Assembly: GCA_963578625.1 (NCBI GenBank)
Contig: CAUZEO010000052.1
Coordinates: 1 to 19,736, forward strand
Length of the DNA stretch: 19,736 nt
Direction of reading: 5' to 3'
Source of the DNA: CAUZEO01 sp963578625
Lineage (GTDB): Bacteria > Verrucomicrobiota > Kiritimatiellia > SLOV01
Shown here: in pieces, positions 1 through 6,405 of the stretch
Position numbering within the stretch: position 1 is the first letter of the stretch
Layout of the letters: every line of letters starts with the position of its first letter
The notes under the pieces: model-generated
Seen by the model: only the letters and a program-made list of their open reading frames with translations
Database searches by the model: none
Told to the model about the DNA's origin: nothing
Translations under genes and position numbers: made by a program

Positions 1-859
1 AATAAAACTTCTGAGCCTCTTCGTCGTACAGAAACTCCACCGTGCCGGCGTTAACGTACTTCACTGACTGCGCCGCCTTTACCGCCGCGCGCCCAATCTT
101 ACGCCGGACATCCGCGGCGAGAGCCGGACTCGGAGATTCCTCCAGTAGTTTCTGATGTCTTCGCTGAATGCTGCAATCCCGTTCGCCGAGGTGCACGATG
201 GATCCGTGCTGATCCCCCATGATCTGAACTTCGATGTGCCGGGCACGCTCCACGAACTTTTCCAGGTAGACGACATCGCTGCCGAACGAGTGCATCGACT
301 CCGTTCGTGCTGTCTGAAATGCGTTTGCAAGGTGCCGCTCCTCCTTCGCCGCGCGCATCCCTTTTCCACCGCCGCCGGCCGCCGCCTTGATCAGGACCGG
401 ATAGCCGATTTTTTTTGCTGCCTGACGCGCGTCCTCTTCTGTATCGAGCGAACCATCACTCCCTGGAGTCACCGGGACGCCGGCCTTGCGCATGGTCTCT
501 CTCGCCACGGACTTTTCGCCCATCTTGCGAATCTGCTCGGCAGTGGGACCAATGAAGACGATGTTGCAGTCGTTACAGATCTCCGCGAAATGAGCATTCT
601 CAGCGAGGAATCCATACCCCGGATGGATAGCGTCCGCGCCAACGATTTCCGCGGCACTAATGATACTTGCAATTTTCAGGTAGCTGTTGGCGGCTGCGGG
701 GGGGCCGATGCAAATCGCTTCGTCGGCCAACTGGGTGGGCATGGAATCTTCGTCGGCCTCGGAATAGACGACTACAGATTCGACGCCCAGTTCTTTACAG
801 GCGCGAATAATTCGCAGAGCGATTTCCCCGCGATTGGCTATCAGCACGCGTTCGAACAT
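1..859 (-). CDS. accC: Biotin carboxylase subunit of acetyl-CoA carboxylase (N-terminal part, runs off left edge)
   Basis: The ATP-dependent biotin carboxylase carboxylates the biotin on AccB, the first half-reaction of malonyl-CoA synthesis in the cytoplasm. About 286 residues are present. The protein opens with MFERVLIANRGEIALRI, the standard biotin carboxylase start, followed by HPGYGFLAEN near residue 79, GVPVTPGSDG near 127, and the ATP-grasp glycine loop KAAAGGGGKGMR at about 158-169. HIEVQIMGD follows further on. The C-terminal catalytic half lies outside the window. The ATG at 859 is only 4 nt after the accB stop, so the two genes are almost certainly translationally coupled. There is no strong ribosome binding site of its own. 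The call follows directly from the motifs and from the accB neighbour. A pyruvate or propionyl-CoA carboxylase subunit is less likely given that pairing. Confidence 0.97.
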   Translation of the reverse strand, partial: MFERVLIANRGEIALRIIRACKELGVESVVVYSEADEDSMPTQLADEAICIGPPAAANSYLKIASIISAAEIVGADAIHPGYGFLAENAHFAEICNDCNIVFIGPTAEQIRKMGEKSVARETMRKAGVPVTPGSDGSLDTEEDARQAAKKIGYPVLIKAAAGGGGKGMRAAKEERHLANAFQTARTESMHSFGSDVVYLEKFVERARHIEVQIMGDQHGSIVHLGERDCSIQRRHQKLLEESPSPALAADVRRKIGRAAVKAAQSVKYVNAGTVEFLYDEEAQKFY

Positions 860-863
860 GAGA

Positions 864-1364
864 TCAGGAGGGATCGATCTGGAACAGCGGTTGGCCGAAC
901 TGGACTGCCGCGGCATTCTCCACGAGGATTTTACGAATCGTTCCTTTTACCTCGGCCGTGATCTCATTCATTACCTTCATGGCCTCAATGATGCAGACCA
1001 CGGTGTCGGTATCGACGGGCGAGCCAACCTCGATAAACGAATCCGCATCCGGAGCGGGCGAACGGTAGAAAGTGCCGATCATCGGCGAAGTAATCCGCTC
1101 CATTCCTTCATCGCCAGCGGAATTGCCATTTTCCAGTGCCCCACCGGGATTTTCTCCCGGGGATGAACCGCCGCCCGCCGCGGGCAAGCTGGAGCCAGGG
1201 ACCGCAACGGAACCGGCAGGGGCGTGCGTCTGCGTAACAATCTGCGGCTCAACCCCGTTCTTCCGTTTAATGGAAATCCGGAAGCCCTCTTCCTCCAGTT
1301 CGAATTCGGTAAGCTCGTTTTCTTTTATCAATTCGACGATTTTTCGAATTTCTCTAATCTCCAT
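864..1364 (-). CDS. accB: Biotin carboxyl carrier protein of acetyl-CoA carboxylase
   Basis: AccB carries the biotin that shuttles CO2 from AccC to the carboxyltransferase in fatty-acid synthesis. The 166-residue protein has the typical layout. An N-terminal helix region (MEIREIRKIVELI) is followed by a flexible Pro/Ala/Gly/Ser-rich linker at about 42-85 and a C-terminal biotinyl domain. The biotinyl motif reads EAMKVMNE with the modified lysine at K130; most relatives have EAMKM, so V131 is a mild variant. I chose the ATG at 1364 because it matches the family start and has GGAG upstream. A longer in-frame reading to 1448 would extend through the intergenic repeat and begins with residues unlike AccB. 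It lies 4 nt before accC, in the cysS-tmk-holB-accB-accC run. Confidence 0.96.
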   Translation of the reverse strand: MEIREIRKIVELIKENELTEFELEEEGFRISIKRKNGVEPQIVTQTHAPAGSVAVPGSSLPAAGGGSSPGENPGGALENGNSAGDEGMERITSPMIGTFYRSPAPDADSFIEVGSPVDTDTVVCIIEAMKVMNEITAEVKGTIRKILVENAAAVQFGQPLFQIDPS

Positions 1365-1396
1365 ATTCAGATTCTCCAGTCTGCCGGGCGTTTTGT

Positions 1397-1469
1397 CTAG
1401 CCCGCATCTCTCACACTTTTCGTCGCGAGGGCGTGGAGGTTGCGGCAATTCATGGAGTTAGCGGGCTAG
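1397..1469. repeat. 73-bp intergenic element with 9-bp terminal inverted repeats, between holB and accB
   Basis: The segment starts with CTAGCCCGC (1397-1405) and ends with its perfect reverse complement GCGGGCTAG (1461-1469). Its first 44 bases align by hand with 7464-7508 in front of mutM, about 36 of 45 columns identical. On the plus strand it also contains GTGGAGG followed by an ATG and a five-codon reading frame ending in the terminal TAG. It sits inside the otherwise compact housekeeping operon and could fold as a stem with a 55-nt loop in the holB-accB mRNA. It may be a dispersed short repeat of this genome; function unknown. Confidence 0.55.
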
Positions 1470-1476
1470 TTGTAGA

Positions 1477-2463
1477 TCAGGCGGGGTTGTGGGAAGCGCG
1501 GCCCTGCGCAATGAACATCCCCTCAAATACGGCCTGGGTCTCGACATTTCGCTGAAGCCGATCCAGCGCCTGATCCACCGCCTGGATGTTCTGGATCGCG
1601 CTCCCGTATCGCTGCCCCCCCGCGAGACCACGCAAAGTCTGCTCATCCCGTCCGAAATGAAAAGTGGATTGGTCCGCCCCGACCACACACATCAAAACGT
1701 CACGGTGCCAGTATTGTATGGAGCGAAGGACTGATTCCAGCAATTCCTTGAGCCGCGTTTTTACGCGGGCATCGATGACATCGTCATCCAGATCTTCGCC
1801 CTTGTAGGCTGCCTCTTCCTCCTTCTGGTACTGCGCTGTCATGGCCTTCAAAAGCCCACTCACACGCGCGGCTCTCGATAGGGCCGACAGTGGGTCATCC
1901 GGCGGCCCCTCCCTGAGGATCGATAACACGTTTTCGAGCCACGGTTCATCGTGTGGCGCCGATGTCGGCTCGTGCAGAGAAATCCGCTGACAACGCGAAA
2001 CAATCGTGGGAAGAAGACGTTGCGGCTCCTGGCTTAGAAGCAACAACAGCGTCTTCGGGCTCGGCTCCTCCAACGTCTTCAGAAAGGCGTTCGCGGCCGC
2101 AAGATTGAAGCACTCAGCGTAAAGAAGGACCCCCGCTTTCCAACCTCCGTCCAGTGTCGTCCGAAACATCCGCTTGTTCAACTCGCGGATCTGTTCAATC
2201 TGAATCATTCGGCCCTTGCCTGTCGGTTCCAACCAGGCAATATCGTGATGACGGTTTTCAGCGTACTTGCGAAACAGGCTGTCGAAGTCCGAATCCTCCG
2301 GCGGATTGCCCAGAACCGTGCTGAGCAGGCCCAGCGCCACTTCCTGGGCAACCCCCCGGACGGTACCGGCGAGGAGATAAGCATGAGACAAACGCCCCGC
2401 ATGAAATCCCCGTCGCAGGTCTTCCAGCACGCCGGAATTACTGGTTGTCGACGTCTTGTTCAA
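1477..2463 (-). CDS. holB: DNA polymerase III delta-prime subunit (clamp loader), zinc-module-less
   Basis: This is a clamp-loader ATPase-like subunit that helps load the beta clamp during replication. The protein has RLSHAYLLAG near residue 24, a conserved AAANAFLKTLEEP at about 122-134, and the SRC motif (IVSRCQR) at 154-160, as in delta-prime/DnaX family proteins. The P-loop position reads GTVRGVAQ and is degenerate, as expected for delta-prime. The usual four-cysteine zinc module between P-loop and Walker B is absent. The start is uncertain. I prefer TTG at 2463 (328 aa, preceded by GGAAG, overlapping the tmk stop by 26 nt). GTG at 2430 and GTG at 2505 are alternatives. The C-terminal half is divergent, as is common in HolB. 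Adjacency to tmk is classical and supports the call. Confidence 0.88.
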   Translation of the reverse strand: MNKTSTTSNSGVLEDLRRGFHAGRLSHAYLLAGTVRGVAQEVALGLLSTVLGNPPEDSDFDSLFRKYAENRHHDIAWLEPTGKGRMIQIEQIRELNKRMFRTTLDGGWKAGVLLYAECFNLAAANAFLKTLEEPSPKTLLLLLSQEPQRLLPTIVSRCQRISLHEPTSAPHDEPWLENVLSILREGPPDDPLSALSRAARVSGLLKAMTAQYQKEEEAAYKGEDLDDDVIDARVKTRLKELLESVLRSIQYWHRDVLMCVVGADQSTFHFGRDEQTLRGLAGGQRYGSAIQNIQAVDQALDRLQRNVETQAVFEGMFIAQGRASHNPA

Positions 2464-3088
2464 TGATCTTCCAGATCCTCTGTTCGATACTGCCTGCCGA
2501 ACCACTGCCGTCGATCACCACAAAGCGGTCCGGTTCCGCATTCGCCAACTCGAGATATCCTGCGCGAACTCGCGCATGAAACTCCCCTTTTTCCCGCTCG
2601 ATCCGGTCCGGACCGATTCCCGCTGATTGGTTCCGGGATGCGAGACGATCTCGCGCCTCCGCTGGATCAATATCAATTAGAAAAGTCTGGTCGGGAACTG
2701 CGCCGTTGATTGCAAATTCATTCAACGCCTGCATTCGCTCTACGCCAAACGATCTCCCATAGCCCTGGTAGGCCGTGGTGGAGTCCGCGAACCGGTCACA
2801 GAGAACCCACCGGCCCTCCTCCAAGGCTGGAAGAATCCGGGTGTGCACGAGTTGCGCCCGGCTCGCGGCAAACAACAAGGCCTCCGCTTCCGGCGCAATG
2901 GCTTCCCCGGTTACGTCGTGCTGGAGAATATCCCGGATTGCTTCCCCGGTCTGCGTACCACCCGGCTCCCGGCATACCAACACCGCTACGGCTTGGCCCT
3001 GAAGCCGGGTCATGAGGCGCTCTATCTGCGTCGTTTTTCCGCTACCTTCTGGGCCCTCGAATGTGATGAACCTTCCCCGCCCGCTCAC
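2438..3088 (-). CDS. tmk: Thymidylate kinase
   Basis: It phosphorylates dTMP to dTDP with ATP, an essential cytoplasmic step in dTTP synthesis. The 216-residue protein shows the P-loop GPEGSGKT at 12-19, the CDRFADSTTAYQGYGR nucleotide-monophosphate motif beginning near 97 (DR[FY] signature), DIDP at 139-142, and a LID region around 152-165 with arginines (RNQSAGIGPDR). Length is normal for the family. A GTG start at 3088 is chosen because it gives the usual short N-terminus before RGRFITFEG, lies one base after the cysS stop and has AGAGG upstream. The open frame continues to 3262, but that extension overlaps cysS and is not Tmk-like. Its 3' end overlaps holB, so the pair is probably translationally coupled. 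Confidence 0.96.
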   Translation of the reverse strand: MSGRGRFITFEGPEGSGKTTQIERLMTRLQGQAVAVLVCREPGGTQTGEAIRDILQHDVTGEAIAPEAEALLFAASRAQLVHTRILPALEEGRWVLCDRFADSTTAYQGYGRSFGVERMQALNEFAINGAVPDQTFLIDIDPAEARDRLASRNQSAGIGPDRIEREKGEFHARVRAGYLELANAEPDRFVVIDGSGSAGSIEQRIWKIIEQDVDNQ

Positions 3089-3089
3089 G

Positions 3090-4499
3090 TCAAAGCCTCT
3101 TAAGTTTGGGTCCGCTGGGCGTGTCCTGCACGGTCCAACCCTTTTCCGCAAGTTCGTCACGACAGCGGTCGGCAGCTTGGTAATCCCGCGCCGCGCGCGC
3201 CGCAGCCCGCTTTTCCGCAAGGGCGAGAATCTCGGAATCCGGTTCTTCGGTCTTCGAATCAATCAGTGCGAGCACCTTGTCCATGCGAGTCAAGACCCCC
3301 AGTACCCCCGCCGCGCCGGCCGCATCGAGTCCGCCTTCATCCATCCTCTTATTGCCGGCCCGGATAAGATCGAACAGGGCGGCCATGGCATTGGAAATGT
3401 TCAGATCATCGTCCAATGCTTCCCCAAAATGCACCAGCTGCGCCGCGGCCCACTCCGGTGGGTCCCCGGAGTCCTCGCCCAAAATTCCACGCAGCCTGCC
3501 CACAAATTCATCGATGCGGCCCAAAGACGCCCGGGCGGCGTCAAGTCCCTCGAAGGTAAAGTTGAGCGACTGCCGGTAGTGTGCGCTTTGCAAAAGAGCG
3601 AAACGAACTTCGCGGCCCCAGTACCCTCGGTCCAGGATGTCTCGAAGCGTAAAAAAATTACCGGCCGATTTTGCCATTTTCTTGCCGTCGACAATGAGGT
3701 GAGCGTTATGCAGCCAGTACTTCGCAAAAGGTTTCCCGGTCGCGCCCTCGCTTTGAGCAATTTCGTCCTCATGATGCGGGAAAATGTTATCGACCCCGCC
3801 GCAGTGAATGTCGAACGACTCGGTTAAGAAGTGCATGGCCATCGCGGAACATTCAATGTGCCATCCCGGGCGACCGCGGCCCCACGGAGAATCCCATCCC
3901 ACGTCTCCATCGTCCGGGCCCCACGCCTTCCACAGCGCAAAGTCTCCTACATGTTCTTTCTCATACTCATCCTGATCAACCCGTGCTCCGGGCTGTAGCC
4001 CTTCCAGGTCAAGATGCGCCAATTTCCCGTACTCCGGATATTTCTGAATGCTGAAATAGACGGATTTGTCCTCCGACTGGTAGGCCATCTCCTTTTCGAA
4101 CAGGCGTTCAATGAGGACAATCATGTCGGCGATGTGCTCGGTCGCGGACGGGTAGTGATGCGCAGGCAGAAGGTCCAAGGTGGCTACGTCTTCAAAAAAG
4201 GCATCCTTGTACTGCTTTGTATAGTCACCCAGCGCAACCCCGGATTCGCGGGAGGCCCGAATGGTCTTATCGTCGACATCGGTGAGATTCATGACGTGTA
4301 GCACATCGAACCCGCGATATTCCAGGTGGCGACGCAATAGATCTTCGAATACATATGCGCGAAGATTTCCGATGTGCGCGAAGTTGTAGACGGTTGGGCC
4401 ACAGGTGTACATCCGGACAAGCGGAGGCTCCGAAGGCTCGAAAACCTCCACTCCGCGCGACATCGTATTGTAGAATCTGGTTGACACTGCAGCTACCAA
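3090..4499 (-). CDS. cysS: Cysteinyl-tRNA synthetase
   Basis: It charges tRNA-Cys with cysteine using ATP. The class I signature HIGN is at residues 42-45, inside YTCGPTVYNFAHIGN. The second signature reads KMAKS at 274-278 instead of the textbook KMSKS, followed by AGNFFTLRD. The four zinc ligands expected from the E. coli enzyme are visible as C33, C217 (GWHIEC), H242 and E246 (PHHEDE). Length (469 aa) is normal. The preferred start is TTG at 4499, which keeps STRFYNT, equivalent to the family N-terminus. GTG at 4487 is a possible alternative, and ATG at 4463 would cut into this region. It is the first gene of the cysS-tmk-holB-accB-accC run, and a strong promoter lies just upstream. Confidence 0.97.
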   Translation of the reverse strand: MVAAVSTRFYNTMSRGVEVFEPSEPPLVRMYTCGPTVYNFAHIGNLRAYVFEDLLRRHLEYRGFDVLHVMNLTDVDDKTIRASRESGVALGDYTKQYKDAFFEDVATLDLLPAHHYPSATEHIADMIVLIERLFEKEMAYQSEDKSVYFSIQKYPEYGKLAHLDLEGLQPGARVDQDEYEKEHVGDFALWKAWGPDDGDVGWDSPWGRGRPGWHIECSAMAMHFLTESFDIHCGGVDNIFPHHEDEIAQSEGATGKPFAKYWLHNAHLIVDGKKMAKSAGNFFTLRDILDRGYWGREVRFALLQSAHYRQSLNFTFEGLDAARASLGRIDEFVGRLRGILGEDSGDPPEWAAAQLVHFGEALDDDLNISNAMAALFDLIRAGNKRMDEGGLDAAGAAGVLGVLTRMDKVLALIDSKTEEPDSEILALAEKRAAARAARDYQAADRCRDELAEKGWTVQDTPSGPKLKRL

Positions 4500-4534
4500 T
4501 TATACGGAAAACAGTTCTCCGAAGTCAGGCGCGC

Positions 4535-4562
4535 ATTATAGGGATGCTGCGCAGGGTTTCAA
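4535..4562 (-). promoter_or_regulatory. Sigma-70-type promoter for the cysS-tmk-holB-accBC operon
   Basis: On the minus strand a TTGAAA -35 box (4562-4557) is separated by 16 bp from a perfect TATAAT -10 box (4540-4535). Transcription would start near 4528, about 28 nt ahead of the cysS TTG codon. It is the only convincing promoter in front of the five-gene minus-strand run. A second TATAAT at 4504-4499 overlaps the cysS start codon and has no fitting -35. Confidence 0.7.
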
Positions 4563-4610
4563 TGACGTACTCGAGATCAGGGTAGATGGAAGCGCAAACC
4601 AACGGCTCTC

Positions 4611-4639
4611 TTGCCCTTTATTCACAGGGGAAGTATAGG
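4611..4639 (+). promoter_or_regulatory. Possible sigma-70 promoter for the DnaQ-like exonuclease
   Basis: TTGCCC (4611-4616) and TATAGG (4634-4639) are separated by 17 bp, each matching 4 of 6 consensus positions. They lie about 90 nt upstream of the exonuclease ATG, in the 227-bp divergent region shared with cysS. The match is modest and the assignment is an inference. Confidence 0.3.
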
Positions 4640-4726
4640 TGACAGCCCAAATGCCACTCCGCAGGATCTCAGTCAGAATTCGGCGCCCAAGAATCCGGGA
4701 ATCGATGCACGGTGAGGATTGATCGC

Positions 4727-5452
4727 ATGATTCAAGAACTTTTCAGAGTGCAAGGATGCCGTTTTTGCGCAGCGGGAATCGGTGCGCTTTTGGGCTTCGC
4801 CGTTGCCACACAACCGGCGGTGGCGTGGCCTGGCGATACTCAAAAGAAGGAAGGAAAAGCTCCCCTTCCGGGAAAACAATCTTCCCTGAACAGCGTGACT
4901 TTCGTCGCGTTCGACACCGAAACGACTGGATTTAGTCCTGAAAACGAGAGGGTGGTGGAGATCGGCGTGGTTAAATTCAAGGATGGCGACATTCTCGAAC
5001 GGAAAAGCTGGCTGGTGAATCCCGGACGGAAAATACCGCCTCATGCCCGCAGGGTGCACGGCATTTCCGACGAAATGGTCGCAAACCAGCCGACGTTCAA
5101 GGAAGCATACCCGAATTTCGAAGCGTTCATCGAGGGATCCGTACTGCTCGCCCACAACGCGCGTTTCGACATTTCATTCATTCGGGAAGAGACCCGCCGA
5201 AACGACCTTACGCCCCCGGCCAATGAAGTCATCGACAGCCTGACCCTTTTTCGCCGGTGGTTTCCGGACTCTGAATCACACTCCCTGGAAGGGCTGGCGA
5301 AATACCTGAGGCTTGGCACCAACGGGTTGCACCGGGCCGTCGCAGACTCCATGGTGATCTACCAGATCCTCAGCGAGGGAAAAGGAAAACACCCGGCGAC
5401 CAGGACGCTCGGCGATTTGCAACAGTCAGCCGGCGGAGTCAGGAAGTTCTAA
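4727..5452 (+). CDS. DnaQ-type (DEDDh) 3'-5' exonuclease with an N-terminal signal-peptide-like segment
   Basis: This is an exonuclease of the DNA polymerase III epsilon/DnaQ family. All DEDDh catalytic residues are visible: D63 and E65 in FDTETTG, D148 in AHNARFD, and H202/D207 in HRAVADS. HGISDEMV near 111 is also typical. The 241-residue protein differs from epsilon at its N-terminus. Two arginines are followed by a hydrophobic core (FCAAGIGALLGFAVA, about 13-27) and AVA-W at 31-34, which looks like a signal peptidase I site. A polar linker to about residue 56 comes next. ATG 4727 is chosen because GAGG lies 9 nt upstream; GTG 4712 would add five residues. There is no polymerase or UvrC domain. 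It stands alone between divergent cysS and a convergent HAD gene. Export is inferred only from the N-terminus; the true replicative epsilon may lie elsewhere. Confidence 0.88.
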   Translation: MIQELFRVQGCRFCAAGIGALLGFAVATQPAVAWPGDTQKKEGKAPLPGKQSSLNSVTFVAFDTETTGFSPENERVVEIGVVKFKDGDILERKSWLVNPGRKIPPHARRVHGISDEMVANQPTFKEAYPNFEAFIEGSVLLAHNARFDISFIREETRRNDLTPPANEVIDSLTLFRRWFPDSESHSLEGLAKYLRLGTNGLHRAVADSMVIYQILSEGKGKHPATRTLGDLQQSAGGVRKF

Positions 5453-5458
5453 TCGCCG

Positions 5459-6133
5459 CTATGCGGTCTTGAACCACGTGCCTACTTCTCCGATATCCAG
5501 CTCGTCGAGCTGATCGACGATGGCATTCACGGAGGGAAACGCGAACCTGCTATGGGTCCCCGTGACGGCGACGGTTTTCATATTGCCGGCGATAGCCGCC
5601 TCGATTCCCATAGGCGCGTCTTCGAAAACGACGCAATTCGCCGGCTCCCGGTCTATGCGTTGCGCGGCCTGCAGAAACACTTCCGGATCCGGTTTTCCGC
5701 GCCGAACATCTTCCGCTGAAACGATATGCTCGAATGCATCAAACTCGCCGGTGATTTCGAATACGATACTCACGTTTTCCAATGGCGCGGAGGTTCCGAT
5801 TACCCGGGGAATACCCGCCTGGTCCAATCGCTCCAACCACTCGCAAACGCCCGGGAGAAATTGAATGCCCTCTCTTCGGATCTGCTCCCGGTACGCCTCT
5901 TCTTTCTCGTAGGCAAGCCTGGCAACCTCGTCCGGATCATCCGTCCACTTCAGGATAGCAGGAATAGAATCCTGGTTTCGCTTTCCGAAGGTGAGCTGAA
6001 AATGGTTCTCGGGAAGCGGCAGGTTCTCGCGCTCCGACACGATTTCCCAGGCGCGTTCATGATGCGCAGACGAATCGATGACCACGCCGTCCCAGTCGAA
6101 AATCGCTCCCCACCCATGCGCTAAAGTACTCAC
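5459..6133 (-). CDS. HAD-superfamily hydrolase, beta-phosphoglucomutase-like subfamily
   Basis: This is a haloacid-dehalogenase-fold phosphatase or phosphomutase acting on a small phosphorylated metabolite; the substrate cannot be read from the sequence. Motif I is FDWDGVVIDS with nucleophile D13 and acid/base D15. Motif II is GTSAP (T114/S115), the motif III lysine is K147 in RRGKPDPEVF, and motif IV is FEDAPMGIEAA with E171/D172. The segment between motifs I and II is a helical cap of the beta-PGM type. The 224-aa length from GTG 6133 fits the family. The frame stays open to a TTG at 6244, but the extra 37 residues are not HAD-like and overlap an inverted repeat. The gene converges on the exonuclease with a 6-nt gap. 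Confidence 0.87.
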   Translation of the reverse strand: MSTLAHGWGAIFDWDGVVIDSSAHHERAWEIVSERENLPLPENHFQLTFGKRNQDSIPAILKWTDDPDEVARLAYEKEEAYREQIRREGIQFLPGVCEWLERLDQAGIPRVIGTSAPLENVSIVFEITGEFDAFEHIVSAEDVRRGKPDPEVFLQAAQRIDREPANCVVFEDAPMGIEAAIAGNMKTVAVTGTHSRFAFPSVNAIVDQLDELDIGEVGTWFKTA

Positions 6134-6160
6134 GGGCAAAACTGGTACCAGAGCTTGGCC
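6134..6160. repeat. Imperfect inverted repeat centred on CTGGTACCAG
   Basis: A perfect 10-bp palindrome (6142-6151) is flanked by partly symmetric arms, GGGCAAAA on the left and AGCTTGGCC on the right. It ends immediately upstream of the preferred HAD start codon. It could be an operator, an mRNA hairpin hiding the start region, or one copy of a dispersed REP-like repeat. Only one copy is in the window. Confidence 0.35.
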
Positions 6161-6221
6161 GACATGACAAAACGTTTTCAAGGGAACTTCTGGATACCGG
6201 GAATTTCGGGAGGGAAGTCGC

Positions 6222-6237
6222 AGCCCGTATTCGGGCT
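6222..6237. promoter_or_regulatory. Perfect inverted repeat abutting the -35 box of the MpfA-type gene
   Basis: AGCCCG, a TATT loop and CGGGCT form a perfect 6-bp dyad that ends directly at the TTGACA box (6238-6243). The position suits an operator, or a weak hairpin in the opposite transcript. No regulator is identified. Confidence 0.3.
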
Positions 6238-6266
6238 TTGACAAAACCGCCGATCTGCGCCATAAT
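6238..6266 (+). promoter_or_regulatory. Strong sigma-70-type promoter for the MpfA-type transporter (and possibly mutM)
   Basis: A perfect TTGACA (6238-6243) and CATAAT (6261-6266, 5 of 6 consensus) have the ideal 17-bp spacing. Transcription would start near 6272-6275, leaving a leader of about 130 nt before the transporter ATG at 6406. That leader carries a small ORF and two hairpins. Confidence 0.75.
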
Positions 6267-6278
6267 CAGCGACAATTA

Positions 6279-6392
6279 ATGAGTGAAGACGACAGTCTGC
6301 CCGATAATAGCGATTCCCTTCCTCATCGGCAGTCCGCCTCCCCGCGATGCGGCCGTTCGGCCCATTCCATTTTGATTCAAAAAGCAACCTGA
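6279..6392 (+). CDS. Putative 37-codon leader ORF upstream of the MpfA-type Mg2+ transporter
   Basis: This small ATG-initiated frame begins only about 6 nt after the predicted transcription start and ends at TGA 6390-6392, 13 nt before the transporter ATG and just before its ribosome binding site. The peptide begins MSEDDSLPDNSDSLP: five acidic residues and two prolines in the first 15. It has no recognisable homology and no clear Shine-Dalgarno sequence, so it would be translated in a leaderless-like way. Two inverted repeats lie within it (6297-6332 and 6351-6362). Acidic/proline N-termini are known from the MgtL leader of the mgtA Mg2+ transporter gene, where they destabilise ribosomes at low Mg2+. 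A similar role here is inference only, and chance is a real alternative for a frame this short. Confidence 0.35.
   Translation: MSEDDSLPDNSDSLPHRQSASPRCGRSAHSILIQKAT
6297..6362 (+). promoter_or_regulatory. Two hairpins in the leader of the MpfA-type gene
   Basis: CTGCCCGAT (6297-6305) can pair with ATCGGCAG (6325-6332), giving 8 bp with one bulged C. GGCC-GTTC-GGCC (6351-6362) forms a short tetraloop stem followed by a TTTT run at 6370-6373, which resembles a weak attenuator. Both lie inside the small upstream ORF, so translation of that ORF would disrupt them. No known Mg2+ riboswitch class was recognised. Confidence 0.35.
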
Positions 6393-6405
6393 CCAGGAGA
6401 CCCCG

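Noticed and set aside
155..961. Plus-strand open frame of 268 codons at the left edge
   Set aside because: It is the antisense shadow of accC and accB, whose proteins match known families over the same bases.
3089..3262. N-terminal extension of the tmk frame
   Set aside because: It overlaps the cysS 3' end and is a basic non-family sequence; the GTG at 3088 gives a normal Tmk length.
3012..3827. Plus-strand open frame of 271 codons
   Set aside because: It lies opposite tmk and cysS, has no family features and reflects GC-biased antisense openness.
4499..4504. Second TATAAT next to the cysS start
   Set aside because: It overlaps the start codon and has no -35 box at a useful distance.
6222..6240. 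Hairpin as a rho-independent terminator
   Set aside because: No gene ends here (divergent region) and the T-run is only three bases; an operator is more plausible.
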